Positions 12,285 through 24,015 of a stretch of DNA of 64,000 nucleotides are shown one piece after another; position 1 is the first letter of the stretch, and every line of letters starts with the position of its first letter. A program made the position numbers and the translations under genes. The stretch is from the NCBI RefSeq assembly GCF_022458985.1, contig NC_061774.1, positions 19,562,697 to 19,626,696 on the forward strand, written 5' to 3'. The stretch is from Mugil cephalus. Taxonomy: Eukaryota; Chordata; Actinopteri; Mugiliformes; Mugilidae. The notes under the pieces were generated by a model. The model was not told the origin of the DNA. It searched no databases and worked only from the letters and a program-made list of their open reading frames with translations.

Positions 12285-14902
12285 GGACTGTGACCCTGGT
12301 CGTACTCGCTGCTGTTATGGTAACCGGTTGAATAGGAATGTTTTCTCTGTCTAGTTATACCTGTCATGGTGACCTTTGTTCTCGGTGATTGCTCAGAGGT
12401 GGGCATGAGCAGTCACAGCTGCTTCTCCATGGGTAACGTGATTTACAGGCCGGCCATGAAACATGATGCATATGCATGTATTATGATGCTGTTAACACTC
12501 AAAGCACAGAAAACAGCTCACTGTGCCAAAAATCTGATTCTTTTTTTTTATATATCACGTCTAATGATTGTTTAGCTTCCGGCGTCGGTCAAGGCCGGCA
12601 GCTGATTGCAACAGCTCCTATTTGATCTGCAATTCAATACTTTCTGGCTTTATACCAGTACTTGTATATTGTTTATTCTATTCTATTATTTTTATCTTAT
12701 TATTTATCTTGTACTCTCTTTCCACTCTTTATTCTTGTTTTTTTTTCTGCCCCTATGTATGCTTCTGCAAACCGCAATTTCCCCACTGTGGAACAAATAA
12801 AGGTTTCTATTCTGTTCTATTCTATGACCGGTGCCAATTCTTCTACATGATACCCTTACCTTTTTAGTTTTAATTAAGGTTGAAAAAGTCCCCACTCAAA
12901 AGGAAAATCCATTCTTTTTCTCCTCTTTTCTTCTAATACAGTGTTGTTTAGTCTGCAGAGGCGTCTGAGGTCTATTAACTGACCTGTTTGTAAGTAACTA
13001 CAGTCACTGTTAGTTTTCTGCCAGTTTTGTTTAAAAAAACAAAAAAAAACAAAAAAAAAGCCTCCTCTGGAATAAAAAAAATAGAATTTGTGGGAACAGA
13101 TTAATAAATCAGCACTAACAAACACGCAAATGTATGCTCAAAGCTTTAAAAATACAAAACAATATGCAGCATCACAGGTGTTGCAGGGCATCTTATTGTT
13201 TGTTCTGGTCCCAGTGGTTCCCCATATTTCCCCACAGCTCGATTCTATTCTTGTGTGTGAAAAAAAGTTGTTCAGTACATTCATTTTGACATTTTATATT
13301 AAAAGTAATTGAGTTTTCTTTAAGGTTTTTCAAAAAAGCATTTGGTATAATAGGTGAAAGGCAAATAACAGTGGAACATTTGTTCTCAATCGCTAAAGTG
13401 CATTCTGCATTATGCACAACATGTAGAAAAATGATTTGAAACACGACGACTTGTGCAGAATGGAGACAGCCATGATAAAACTCTGTGGTGCTTTTTTGCT
13501 GCTGGTTCTGAACCAAAACCATAATTTCATATTCCAGCAAAAGGTAGTAACCACGCATTTCATCAACTCCAAAAAAAAGTGAATTCGTCTTCATTTCACC
13601 GCTGTCTTTTGGCTTGACTAAGAAAACAATCCCTGTTTCAGGCTTTTAGATAGCCCACATTCCTGTGTGTTTGTTAGGCGTCAAAAACACCAAAGGTAAA
13701 TTTGCAGATTATCTACCAGCAACCATATAGCTGTATTCCCAGTTGGGCCTTCTGAGTGCTTCTGCATGCACAAGAATGTATGTGCATTTAAGTGTATGTG
13801 TGCACACACTTATGTACAGTCGCGGGCACAGATACGATGAGCAGCTCTGCTACAGCAACCTTTGCAATAATCAGTTCTGTCTGATGGGCCTCTTTAATTA
13901 ACCTTGTAGGAAATTAATCCCAGTGTTAAATGGACAAGAAAAAGATGTTTGATTACCACCGTGGGCCAACTGGGACTTCTCCCTCTGTCTAATTGCCCAG
14001 GAAGAGAGAACAAGAGAAAAAGAAGCACAAATGAGAAACAGAGAAACAGATAGGGAGAGAGAGGCGAGAGGGGAGAGTGGAGAGCGAATCCTGTGGTGTC
14101 ATTAGCGTCTGTGTGAATGTCAGTCGGTCCCTGGAGCACTGATAAGGCTTCACCGAGGGGAGAGAGGAAAAAAAGAGGAAACATTTGGTTAAAGTGAGAG
14201 GGGCGAAACAGTTACAAGATGTAGAGAAATTCTTCAGACTTTTCCTAGGGAATAGTAAGGAACAAATTGCTAAGTACTAACAAGCAGCTAACAAGTTAAG
14301 GGCTTCAGTATGTATCAACCAAATTATGTTCTGTGATGGTGTGCTGCCCAAAAGCAAAAGAATTATTGAGAATATGCTCCACTATGCCTCCAGTCTGCGT
14401 TGATGGTGGTTGGAGTCAGCTGAAGCAATGAATTCCTTCATGTGTGCAGCACTGACAGAGAAAGCTGAGTGTCGCTCTATCAGCCATGTCCAAGAAGCAC
14501 TGCACTACAAGCAAACCTGTCCAGCTCGGGGAGATGTGCATTTTAATCACAGTGTGTGTGCTAAAAGTAAAAGCGGCTGAAATAACACATAATTTCACTG
14601 TTTGGCTAAAATCTTAGAAAAACAGAATGAATGGAATAACACTACATGTGGGTAACAAGAAGCCATGCAAGTAGTGCAAATGTTTTACCACTGATGTATA
14701 TCACAACTTTTGTCACTGTACGGCTCATACCAATGGGAGCAACCGACATCTTTCGAAATCAGGGAGCAATTTGAGCCAACTCTCCACCAGTTGCTCAATT
14801 CCTGCAAGGCTCATCCTCTTCTAAGACTGATACAGCTGCGACCTCGGCCTGTCTCTGCGGATTTTCTTCTTCCTTTTCTGTCTTCTGAAGTTTTGGGTTT
14901 GT

Positions 14903-14984
14903 GGTAGTGTGGCCGAGCGGTCTAAGGCGCTGGATTTAGGCTCCAGTCTCCATGGAGGCGTGGGTTCAAATCCCACCACTGCCA
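14903..14984 (+). tRNA. tRNA-Leu (anticodon TAG)
   Basis: 82-nt class II tRNA. Acceptor strands GGTAGTG and CACTGCC pair fully and are followed by discriminator A. The anticodon stem CTGGA/TCCAG encloses the loop TTTAGGC with anticodon TAG at 14,937-14,939. A short variable arm follows, and the T-arm GTGGG-TTCAAAT-CCCAC is intact. A-box and B-box promoter sequences are inside the gene. It closely resembles vertebrate tRNA-Leu-TAG, which is also 82 nt. The CCA end is not encoded, as expected in eukaryotes. A second copy lies about 1 kb downstream. Confidence 0.95.
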
Positions 14985-15907
14985 TCTTTATCTCCATCTA
15001 CATGCCAGGTTATGCCAGACCCTTCAAGTCTGAAGTCATTATCAACTTCTTAGAAGTTCCCGGGTGTACTGGTTATTACTCTCTGCAATATACAGTATTA
15101 CTGGGATTTTGCACTTTCTGCTGTGTGGAGGAGAACAACAATCAGTAAAGCTCCTTTCACATTGGGATTTTATCGGCTAAGCTTCGATGTGAACAGGAAT
15201 TCCGCATCGACCAACTTATTTACGCAATGATGTTGATGTACCTGCCTGTTGCATTCTGAGTTTGTCACTGGACAGTCTCTCAGACTGTGTCATTATAGAA
15301 GCTCCAGGGCTGCAAGCAGCTCAAAAACAGAGCAAAGTTTTGGTCTACTCCCATAACAGACCGATCAAATCAAATGCGTTGTTACACAATCATTAATGGA
15401 AGCACATACGTGAATTAGCCCCATCTCATGCTCAGGAAATTGCACTGATTGGAGAATGCATGCGCGACTGTGTTTTTATACTGCTTGTATAGCGATATCC
15501 CACACTTTTTTATTGATCGTGGTAGCGCACTGGTAAGACCGTGAGATCAGCAAGCTGCTCTGCATTCGAAGAAAAGAGGATGAGAGGAAAAAAGAGGAAA
15601 ATCTGTTGGCCAAATAAAGTTACTCATACAAAGCTCATCTTACCTCTTGGTTCTGTTGTTTGTGGTTCTTATTTCAAACTTAATTTTTGCACATCTCTAC
15701 CAATGTGCAGCACACACCGGTGGGAGCCCTTGGAACCTGACATCTGTTGGCATCAAGGAGCGACCCTCCACCAGTTGCTGTTTCTGCTCCACAGCTCAGT
15801 TTCTGGATGGTGCCCATATTTTCTTGTTAGACTGATGCAGCTGCAGCCTCAGCCTGTCTCTGTGGGGTTTCCTCTTACTTTTCTCTCTTCCAGAACAACG
15901 AATGTGT

Positions 15908-15989
15908 GGTAGTGTGGCCAAGCGGTCTAAGGTGCTGGATTTAGGCTCCAGTCTCTATGGCGGCGTGGGTTCAAATCCCACCACTGCCA
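15908..15989 (+). tRNA. tRNA-Leu (anticodon TAG), second copy
   Basis: Same length and anticodon as the copy at 14,903, with identical acceptor, anticodon and T stems. It differs at a few positions: two in the D arm (one turning a stem G-C pair into a wobble) and two in the variable arm, where pairing is weakened. It could still fold and be transcribed, but the weaker variable arm, which matters for leucyl-tRNA recognition features in class II tRNAs, leaves its activity uncertain. Confidence 0.88.
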
Positions 15990-16265
15990 TCTTTATCTCC
16001 ATCTAAATGTTATGCCTCAAGTTTGAAGTCATTATCAACTTCTTAGAGGTTCACTGGTGTACCCTCTGCAATATGCAGTGCACTGGTAAGGTGTCATCAG
16101 TGAACTGCTCTGCATCTGAGGAAAAGAGCAAATTTGGTGGCAGATATCGGGCACTGTGCAGGACACAGTTATTTATTCAAATATTAGACAGCATTTTGAA
16201 ACAACGGGGGTTTGACCAGTCCATTCTTCAGGTCATCAACAAACTAAACTAAAAAGTTATGGTAT

Positions 16266-16291
16266 AGCATGGTGTAAAAATACACCATGCT
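16266..16291. repeat. Perfect short hairpin (11-bp arms, 4-nt loop)
   Basis: AGCATGGTGTA at 16,266-16,276 is exactly complementary to TACACCATGCT at 16,281-16,291, separated by AAAA. It lies just before the third tRNA-Leu unit. It is too short for a microRNA precursor, and its role is unknown. Confidence 0.8.
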
Positions 16292-16369
16292 GTCCATTAT
16301 TTACTTTGTAGCATACAGCCTGGGGTTTCCTCTTCCTTTTCTCTCTTCTAAAACCTCAAATATGTGGGT

Positions 16370-16391
16370 TGAGATCCCACCACTGCCATCT
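16370..16391 (+). pseudogene. tRNA-Leu remnant (T-arm and 3' end only)
   Basis: The sequence after TATGTGG reads GGTTGAGATCCCACCACTGCCA, that is, the T-arm and 3' acceptor strand of the tRNA-Leu in the two upstream units, followed by the same CATCTTTGTCTACATCTA tail. The 5' flank (CTCTCTTCTAAAAC...) also matches, but about 55-60 bases of tRNA body are missing. The join falls at GTGGGTT-like sequence present near both deletion ends, which suggests a deletion between short direct repeats. It cannot give a tRNA. Confidence 0.75.
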
Positions 16392-16704
16392 TTGTCTACA
16401 TCTATATGTCTGGAGTGGAGTGTTGGGCTCATTCTGAAACTACAGATCAAAACTAAGAAAGCTGATTGTGCCAAACTATACAGAGTAGAGCAATTTTGAT
16501 TCAGAATGTTTTATTTTCTCAAAAACATCAGGCTCATTCTTCTCTCCTTTTGGGCCGGACCAGGCAGGTGCTTCCCCTTTCTCCTCACTAATGTCTCCAG
16601 ATCTGTGCACTGACCTCAGCTCTCTATGACTCATCCTGTTGCGTGTCAGTGTATGTGTGTGTTGGCTGTGTTCATCTGTGTGTTAACTTCCCGGATCCCT
16701 GCAG

Positions 16705-16789
16705 GTGTCTGTATCAATAATCCAGAGGAACAGCGCGAAGAGAACCAGCAGAGGTTACGTCGGCTGTTTAATCCCTTCACCGTGGCAAG
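16705..16789 (+). CDS. Orphan candidate exon, protein not identified
   Basis: An 85-nt segment is preceded by a good acceptor (TTAAC branch-like site, then CCCGGATCCCTGCAG) and followed by a good donor (CAAG then GTCAGT). Entering after two bases it reads through without a stop, and the translation looks protein-like: it contains NNPEEQREEN followed by QQRLRRLFNPFTVA. The exon would enter in phase 1 and leave in phase 2. I do not recognise the family and found no partner exon in frame up- or downstream within the desert. It may be an exon of a long gene starting outside the window, a lncRNA exon, or chance. Confidence 0.3.
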
Positions 16790-19014
16790 GTCAGTCTGAA
16801 AGTCATGGTGTGTCCCCCCTGTCTTTCTTATATAGACACTTTCTGACTCAATGAAGAAGGATAACGAATATTGGCCTAATGTTTCTTCTGCATTCATTAC
16901 TGTTGTCCATATTCTAATGGAAAAGTAATGGAGCAAGTTCAGTCATTGGTCATAGTGAACTGCACTTAGAAGCCAGCAGAACTTTCTTGCATTCTTTTGA
17001 CTTGAAGTTTCTTATTACTTGCTCCAAAAGTTAAGATAGTAATTTATTATTATTATTTGCTATCACTATAAATTTCTCTGCCTGGCTTCATTAAAATGCT
17101 TCTTCCAGCATCCCTGACGCACCCATCTTTTGGCCCGTTTTCTTTCTAGCAGGCCAGCTGACCAGAAAGAAACACTATGAGACACTTAAACACTTAATTT
17201 GAAACATGTAAAAGACAGCTTTTGTGGTATCTAATCAAACCATTTGTCTCTCTCTAACCTTTTGTCTGTGTCAATCTGCAAGTACATAGCCAAAACGCTA
17301 CGTGGTCATGGCGTTTCTGTGTCACAGAGATGTGTTTTTTCATGCACTTCAAACAATCCTCATGAAGAATAATGTTGGAGTTGGAGCTAATAAATAGTAA
17401 GAGACGAAGCTCAAGGCAGCTAGTGTCTAGGATCATTGAGTTTTCTGAGTGCAGCCATTTAGAGGACCAATCACAGTTACTGCAATCTTAGCTGTGGTTT
17501 GTTGCATTTCCTGCTTGCTAGCCTACAATGAAGTAGGCTAGCAAATCTATGTAGTACATGCTGATCCAGCATGTAGACTACTACATAGGTGTTTTGGTTG
17601 GTAGACCAGTTTGGAGATACACTATTTCCAACACATGTAACATGTAAAATAATAACTGTTTTCTGTTATGCAGTTATATTAATTAGTGTTTATACTTCAA
17701 GATGCAGGATTGCAGGATTTTTCATTTTAAAAGTTGAAGATTACCTTATGAAGTCAAAGTGCAAAATATGAACAGCTTAATTGGTAAGTACTGGTAAAAG
17801 TTTTATTTAAATACACAATACTGTGCAATGAGATTTACTTACTTGGCAGACATCTGTTTCTCGGATCTGTCTTTATGTGTGAGTCTATTTGAATATTGTT
17901 CCTGTCAGCCGGGCATCCACTGAGTTCATTGTCTTGCCTTCTCCTCTAACGAGCTTGTTAGTGTTAGCTCATCAGCGGGGTCAAACTCTCTGAAAACACG
18001 CATTACAACGCAGCCAAAAGATCGCCTTACACAATTTGAATAAATACAAGGCAATTTGTCACTGTCACGTCAGAGTTACCCCTTTCTCTGTCTGCCTCTC
18101 CCATCCTCCTGGCTACCCCCACTTCTCCTCCACCCCCGTTGCCTCCTCTGCCCCGACACCGGGGCAGGAAGCAGTAATGGTGATTGTATTAACCCCTGGT
18201 AGAAAGCGCTGACCTTTGCTTCTGTTCAGCTGCGGGGAAAAGTAGAGGAAAACACACTCAGACGCTGAATGTTTACACAGTCACGCTAAAGGATTCAGCA
18301 AATGTCGGACATTTTTGGAGCAAGAATTTGATTTTAGCATTACAACAGATCTAACTGAGGGGGCTAAAGGCAGCAGAGTAGTATAACTAGTGTTTCAGCA
18401 GATCCAGTAGAAGATTCTCTTGTCGCCCGCTACCTGTTTAAGCTGTGCCGTGTAATGTATAATTAGTTTTGATAATTAGCTAGATACGAAACACCAGGGG
18501 TCTGTGTACATTATTTCTCTATGAGACAGATAGTGGTGGTTAGAAAGTCATGTACTGATACATGTTTGATATTGAACATTTAATTGTTATCCACAAATGA
18601 GATAAAGGGTGAGGTCTCATCATCTAAATAAGATTTCATATAGGAAATATTGTCGGATTTGTTGAATTCCCACAAGGTGCTGCTGGGTTTTACATGAGCT
18701 TGTAGTGGGCGCACCTTTACCGGAGTCACATATGTCCGCAGTTTGACTCAGGTAACTCAAGACATATTCACATGACAACTAAAGCCCTAACAGCTCTTGT
18801 CTTAAATCTGAGGTAACTCTCAAGCTGAGTCTGCCTCCCTTTTTTTTTTTTTTAATCGATACTCAGCTTCTAGGTCTCCAGAGATTATTTTGTGCACTAA
18901 CCCAAATATAAACAGGCAACAGACATATCTATGGACTAAAGAGGGTCAGAATCACCTCCTATAAAATGCTCTCTTTTAATGCATTTCTAGGCAAGAAACA
19001 CACCCTCTAAAGGC
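16790..19014. other. Gene-free stretch
   Basis: No supported gene. A small hairpin around CATGCTGATCCAGCATG lies near 17,559-17,575. The region from 18,060-18,260 is pyrimidine-rich, then unique sequence. Nothing else stands out. Confidence 0.55.
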
Positions 19015-19106
19015 CGACTCTGGTGGGACTCGAACCCACAACCTTTGAATCACTTCTTCCATGCTTAACTAGAAGTCCAACGCGCTGTCCATTGCGCCAC
19101 AGAGCC
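19015..19106 (-). tRNA. tRNA-Arg (anticodon TCT) with an intron
   Basis: Read on the minus strand, acceptor strands GGCTCTG and CAGAGTC pair (one G-T wobble), followed by discriminator G. The D-arm region GCGCAATGGACAGCGC, anticodon stem TTGGA, anticodon TCT and T-arm GTGGG-TTCGAGT-CCCAC match vertebrate tRNA-Arg-TCT. A 19-nt intron (19,051-19,069) interrupts the gene one base after the anticodon, the canonical position. Removing it leaves the usual 73 nt. Human tRNA-Arg-TCT genes commonly carry a similar intron of about 15 nt. Confidence 0.95.
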
Positions 19107-21949
19107 CTTGGAGTAATGGCTTTAAGGACCAAAAAAGATGATTTACAAGAATCTCTTTAAGTCTGTAATTTAACAGCAGTAGTGTCATTTTACAAAGCCA
19201 GGTTTTATTTTTCCTTTCCTCCTTTGAAAGCAGTAGACACATGGCCCATGTGGTTATTTGGGCACCAAATGGTAAAGAAGATTATTTAACAAAAGACCAT
19301 TTTTCACCCACACCCATGTTTCCATTGCACGTTTGCATTATATCGATGCATCTGAAAAACCACCTCATGAGGGCGTTAAATGTGTTTCAGCGAAATTTGA
19401 GAGCCGTTTCCATTACCATTTTTTATTGTGATATTTGGGTTTTGCACATTTTTAGGATTAATGAACACGCAGCAATTAACAGGTTACTGTGTCAAAACCT
19501 AAATATTGCAATAAAAAACTGGTAACAGAAAGGGCTCCATTTAAAAAAAAAACTCTCAAATATCACTAAAACACTTTTACGCTCGCATTAGGTGGTTTAT
19601 CGTATCGGCATATAACCATGAGTGTATCATGCAATGGAAACCCTTTTTTTTCGCAATTCCAAAAGTCCATTTCCTAAAAGTGAAGTGAAGAAAGTGATTT
19701 TGAGATTTATGGGATATCGTGAGACAAGACTTTCTGAGAGTTACAGCTCATTTGTAGAACACCTTTCAATGAAAACACAAATAAATCGCAATTGTAATTT
19801 ATCGATGATATTCAGAAAAATGACTTTTATTTAGAGAAAAGCTGTAATGGTGAGATACAGCTAATGACGCCTTGTTTGAGAAACTGTCATCCATACATAC
19901 CCTCTGCTGTAACTTTGAAAAGAACAAGAAAAACCCCATGAAACTATTCTGAGATTGAAATCAAATTTATACTTTTTGCCTGAAACAAACTCTCTTGATT
20001 TTTTGGCCAGAAAGGAACGTCTTCAATAAAAACAGGCGGAAGTCAAAAGAGGCACCTTCGAGTGTATCGGGGTTAGCACAACAGCTCAGACCTCCTGCAC
20101 TCTTTCATCTGGTTATTTCAACATCCCTCTGTTCCCCTTCCACTCCACTCTCTAAAACAAATCCTCTTCTTTCTGACAACCTACTAACTCTTAAATAAAT
20201 CCTGCCTGACCCAGACTATACCCCTCCAAATAAACACACACATACACAGAACCCAGAGGCAGAGCCGTGACCTATCCAGACGCTGACCTGTGTGTGGGTG
20301 AAACAGTCAGTCCTGATGGACCCACATGTCCTCTTGGCTTCTAAAACTGCACAGTCTCCCCTTTACTTTCTTTTCTCGTCTCCTCTTCGCTGTTCGTTCT
20401 CCCTTTTCCCTCCAGCCCCCTCTGGAGACTCAGTGATAACCAGGGCAGACGTGAGGAGGAAGGGAGCGGAGGAAAGAGGGATGGAAGGAGGGGAAGGAGG
20501 GTGGTGAGAGGGAGTTGTGATGTCCCGACTCAGGGATATTTAATCCTCTCTGTGAGGGGCGAGCGTCTCTTTCCCTGTTTGGCTTTGGGAGATCAAAGAG
20601 GCAGTTCAGATTCTGGGCGAGATCGTTCGCTCTCTCCTCCTGAGTGGACCAGAAACACACACACACAAAGAGACACACACACATACATGCACAGAAGTAC
20701 TTGGGCTGAGTGGTGAGGACATTGGTGGTGGTAATGAGGCAGTGATTGATGGGAACTTTATGCTTCTTTACTGCACTGTCTCTAACCGCCAGTATATGAG
20801 CCCACTCCAAGCAAAATCAAATTTGTGCGCGGAAAAGGAGACGGCAGGAAAGAAGACGAGCAATTGGCCTCGACCGACAAAATCATAACACTTCTATTTG
20901 TGTTGAGTTTTCTCCTCACGTCCGTAGAGTTTCACAAATGAACTTTGTGTTTTTGGGAAACTTTCGACTCTGACACCGTGACTCAACGAGCTTCTTCGTC
21001 TGGCGTGGGCACAATAAAACAAACACACCTGGGGTTGCGGTCGATGCAGTGGTGTCTGCAGTCTGAGAACAAACCGAAACAATTTTGTTTGGAGTATACT
21101 GTTGGCTTGAGGCCACGTGCGTGACACCGACTGTGGGTAGGACTGAATGCTTTGGCCATGAACCCGAACTCAAAAACCTTAAAGTTAATAACTCATTTAC
21201 CAGAAACGGACGATTAAAAGAAAATCTGAGAACTCTAATTTCACATTGAGAAGCGGTGAAAGTGGAGACATCTCACCGCCATGTGATCCGGTGAGAAGCT
21301 CTGGCATTCTGGTGAGCTCCAGTCTCCAAAAACCGAAGTGACAGCATCTGTGGTAGTCTACGACACGGAGCGCGTAATAACAACATCCCCGATATGAGCT
21401 TTTCAGCAGGGGGTCTCTTTTGTATGCTGCGCTCTCTTTTTCCTCCCGTCCTTGCTCTTTACCGCATTTTATATTATTTATCTTTTTTTTTCACGCGTGC
21501 TGTCAAAACAGGACAAAATGTCCTCCATAAATAACCGAGCGGCAAAAAAAATGGCACTTTCCTCTCAAAAGTTACAGAATTTGTTTCAGTACCAAGCAAG
21601 AGGTAATGTAGATAGATGACCTGGAAGCTATTCATCTTTTGTAGAGATGCTGCACAAACAGTGTTCGCAACGACTAACTCCGTTGGCGTAGCTTTTTTTT
21701 TCTGAATTAGCCACAGGAAACACAACAAAATAAAATGACCTTCAGTTTTTAATTGTTTTTCCTTTCCTGATCCCTCATGGGGAAATGATTCGTCTGCATC
21801 TAACCCATCCATTCATTCACACAGCACATGTACACTCTGATCATTGGGCAGTTTGGCATGCGAACCAAGCGGAAAACTCCAGGTCTGAACGATGCAGCCC
21901 ATGCTAACTAATTTGTTTATTTGTTATTTCGGTTCTAAAATTCTGCCTA
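19107..21949. other. Gene-free stretch
   Basis: No exon I can support. Short frames at 19,241-19,834 lack motifs and splice partners. CA-rich sequence lies near 20,655-20,690, and moderately CpG-containing unique sequence runs from 20,800 to 21,470. Confidence 0.55.
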
Positions 21950-22216
21950 ATTAAGTCTGTTGTCACAGGTAGCGGAGAGTTGGGTGGGCGGTTCTCAACG
22001 TCCGACATGACCTTCCTCGTCCATATATGGAATATCTGTGTGGGGGCGGAGTAAAGCTCACTGAACTTGGCACTTCGGGCTTCATTTTCAAGGTTCAGAA
22101 TCCAAAGGGCAACATCACAGTGGGTTTGTCCACAGTATATACAGTCAATGATGCGAACCTGTGACCTCACAGTCCCAGAGCTGTAAGGTCTCTGACCACT
22201 GCTCCACAGCTCTCCC
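21950..22216 (-). mobile_element. tRNA-derived SINE
   Basis: On the minus strand the head starts at about 22,216 with GGGAGAGCTGTGGAGCAGTGG, which contains a degenerate A box (22,197-22,207). It is followed by a B box, GGTTCGCATC (22,150-22,159), 38 bases later. This is the RNA polymerase III promoter pair of a tRNA-headed SINE. The body then has TTGACTGTATATACTGTGGAC and ends with GGGGGCGGAGT-like sequence, a combination I recall from fish SINE/tRNA-related repeats. The tail end near 21,950 is approximate and no target duplication was verified. Confidence 0.6.
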
Positions 22217-24015
22217 TGTTCATGTGCAACATTTGTCATTTTTATGCACAGCCCTGCCGGTGGCACAGCCATCTGCCATCCACTGAGCCGACCTGCACAC
22301 TTTCATAATGCGCTACATAAAAGAGCGCAGCGCTTCCTGCACTGGCCTGAAATGTTGACACTGGACGTTAATCCTAAAGTGTGGAATCATTCAGCGTGGA
22401 TGTAATCCCTATGGATATGCGAGCAGATCAGTTTTATGTAAGGTATATACTGTGGTCTGTAAACCCTAACTCTCCATGAACATTCCTACAGACTTGGCTC
22501 AGACATAACATGTTAAACAACTCTAGGAATGTACTCATCAGAGGCGGAGTGCTTTATTGTTTGATGCACTAAGGTTATTCTCATGTAATGCCTAAAATGA
22601 GTTTCACACCCATTGCGGTGACTCTCGCCAAAGTGTTTATAATAATACTTAAAAGATATTCCGTGAGACATGAAGCGAGTACATTTCAGCGCTTTCTGTT
22701 TCATCACCCCGGAGGAGTTTGTTAACAGTGGGAGCTGTAAACCGTAGAGCTGGCGATAACAAAAGTGATGATTCCAATGTTTCCTTTCTATTTGTATTTT
22801 AATTTTATCCTGAAACACACACTCGTACGCGCCGCGAATGCAAAAAACCCGCGGCTCCCCTGCCACTCGGCTTCTGAGGTTTGCAGGTCTCTGATAGGAA
22901 GCCTCTGAAATGGAAAAGAGATAAGAGTAAATAAACAAATAAATACAATAAAACCGAATTTGTGCTGGTTCAGTGCACACAGAGGGAGAGGGGGGAGGAG
23001 AGAGCGGGGGGGCGGCGGAGGGAGTGCACTGTGCGAGGCCCGACGACAAACCCCACAAAGATGCATTCTCAATAAAGCAAAGCAAGGTAAATACCTAAGT
23101 GAATTCATGCAAGTTCCATTTATTGAGTGAAATCTGTTGAGACCGCGCGCTGATAGAGAGAGACACCATTTGGCTCTCGAACAATGGAGCTATCAGTTAC
23201 TGCCTCTGTGTCCCTCGATATGATCTCCGTCCATTTTACGCCATCGAATTGCTCCAGAAAAAAAGAAAGAAAGAAAAAAAAAACATTCTATTTCCATCAC
23301 AATAAAGTTATTTGGTGTTGTCAGCTAATTCTCAGTGGTGTAACAAGCTTTCTCTCAGCGGCTCTTGATGATACCTTCGCGGAGGAACCGTGCAAAACCG
23401 AATGTTCTGCACAGGCCGCCCGCCTTTAAAGCGGCGCCACGGGCTTTGATGTGCGCCCACACCAACGCGCCACTCCAGCAGCCTTTCTTCTCAGATGTTG
23501 CTTAATTACACTATCATAGTCTGTTAATTACCTTATCAGTGCGGCATAATCCCATGGTCAGTGTCTGAACACCGCGAATCAAAGCAAAGCAAGTCTCTTT
23601 CATGTGCCTTTTTTTTCTTCCAGTCCTGATTAGTGAATTCAGTGGTTTGTGAGATTGCAGATGAAGTTGGTTATTTTTGCTAATGATTAATGTCTCGCGG
23701 AGAAAATAGAAATAGGTGTGTTTGTTTTATCCTGTTTACGTAGTGTAGGAGCGCTCTGATGCTAATTCTAATTGTTGCCCCGGAGAATTACTATTTTGTC
23801 ATGTGAGTAATGAACACAAAGCACGTCTGGTTTTGTGGATATAACGCTAAAGAGATGGGAAATGTGCTTATTTGCTTTTATTTTATAGAGTGAGCTGAAA
23901 AGTTCCACGCAACTCTTGGGTGTCAGGTGTATTATATGCAGGAGGTAATCGGCCTAGCTTGGCATGCACACGTTAAGCTTGTTGAAACAGTTACTTGTGG
24001 TTATTTTAAATAAAT
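22217..24015. other. Gene-free stretch with candidate enhancer block
   Basis: A 190-codon open frame on the minus strand (22,513-23,085) has no motif or codon pattern I trust. CpG-containing sequence lies at 22,820-23,060 and 23,400-23,470. The block at 23,430-23,870 is listed separately. Confidence 0.5.
23430..23870. promoter_or_regulatory. Candidate conserved non-coding element (enhancer-like)
   Basis: High-complexity block with dense homeodomain/POU/Sox-type cores, such as GCTTAATTACAC, CTGTTAATTACC, GCTAATGATTAATG and GCTAATTCTAATTG. It has no frame or repeat. It resembles deeply conserved enhancers near developmental regulators. This is inferred from texture only. Confidence 0.33.

Larger units (their letters stand above)
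10885..14702. other. Gene-free stretch with TG microsatellites
   Basis: No supported exon. The longest frame (13,193-13,594, minus strand, 133 codons) has no recognisable motif. TG tracts lie at 12,121-12,143 and 12,238-12,281, and A-rich runs at 13,030-13,080. The blocks around 12,000-12,110 (with CCAATTAGCATGTTAATG) and 13,850-14,010 (with CTTTAATTAACC and CTAATTGCCC) have enhancer-like texture, but nothing proves function. Confidence 0.55.
14703..16440. repeat. Tandem array of three tRNA-Leu-bearing units
   Basis: Three diverged copies of one segment lie in a row. Each carries, in order, a block with CACCAGTTGCT, a CTGATRCAGCTGC...CCTGTCTCTG block, a pyrimidine-rich CTTCCTTTTCTSTCTTC stretch, the tRNA, and a downstream CCATCTTTATCTCCATCTA tail. 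Copies one and two also share a further downstream segment with GAAGTCATTATCAACTTC. Units one and two have whole tRNA-Leu genes about 1,005 bp apart. The third unit (about 16,315-16,440) has only a short start of the 5' flank and the T-arm plus 3' acceptor strand. This is a local segmental duplication, not transposition, as far as I can see. Confidence 0.8.

Noticed and set aside
13193-13594. 133-codon open frame on the minus strand
   Set aside because: The composition looks like random AT-rich sequence. No motif, no splice partner.
21904-22272. 122-codon minus-strand frame
   Set aside because: It is the translation of a tRNA-derived SINE, not a gene.
22513-23085. 190-codon open frame on the minus strand
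   Set aside because: Includes a proline/serine-rich stretch from a GGGAGGAG tract and then AT-rich sequence. I could not tie it to any family or splice pattern.
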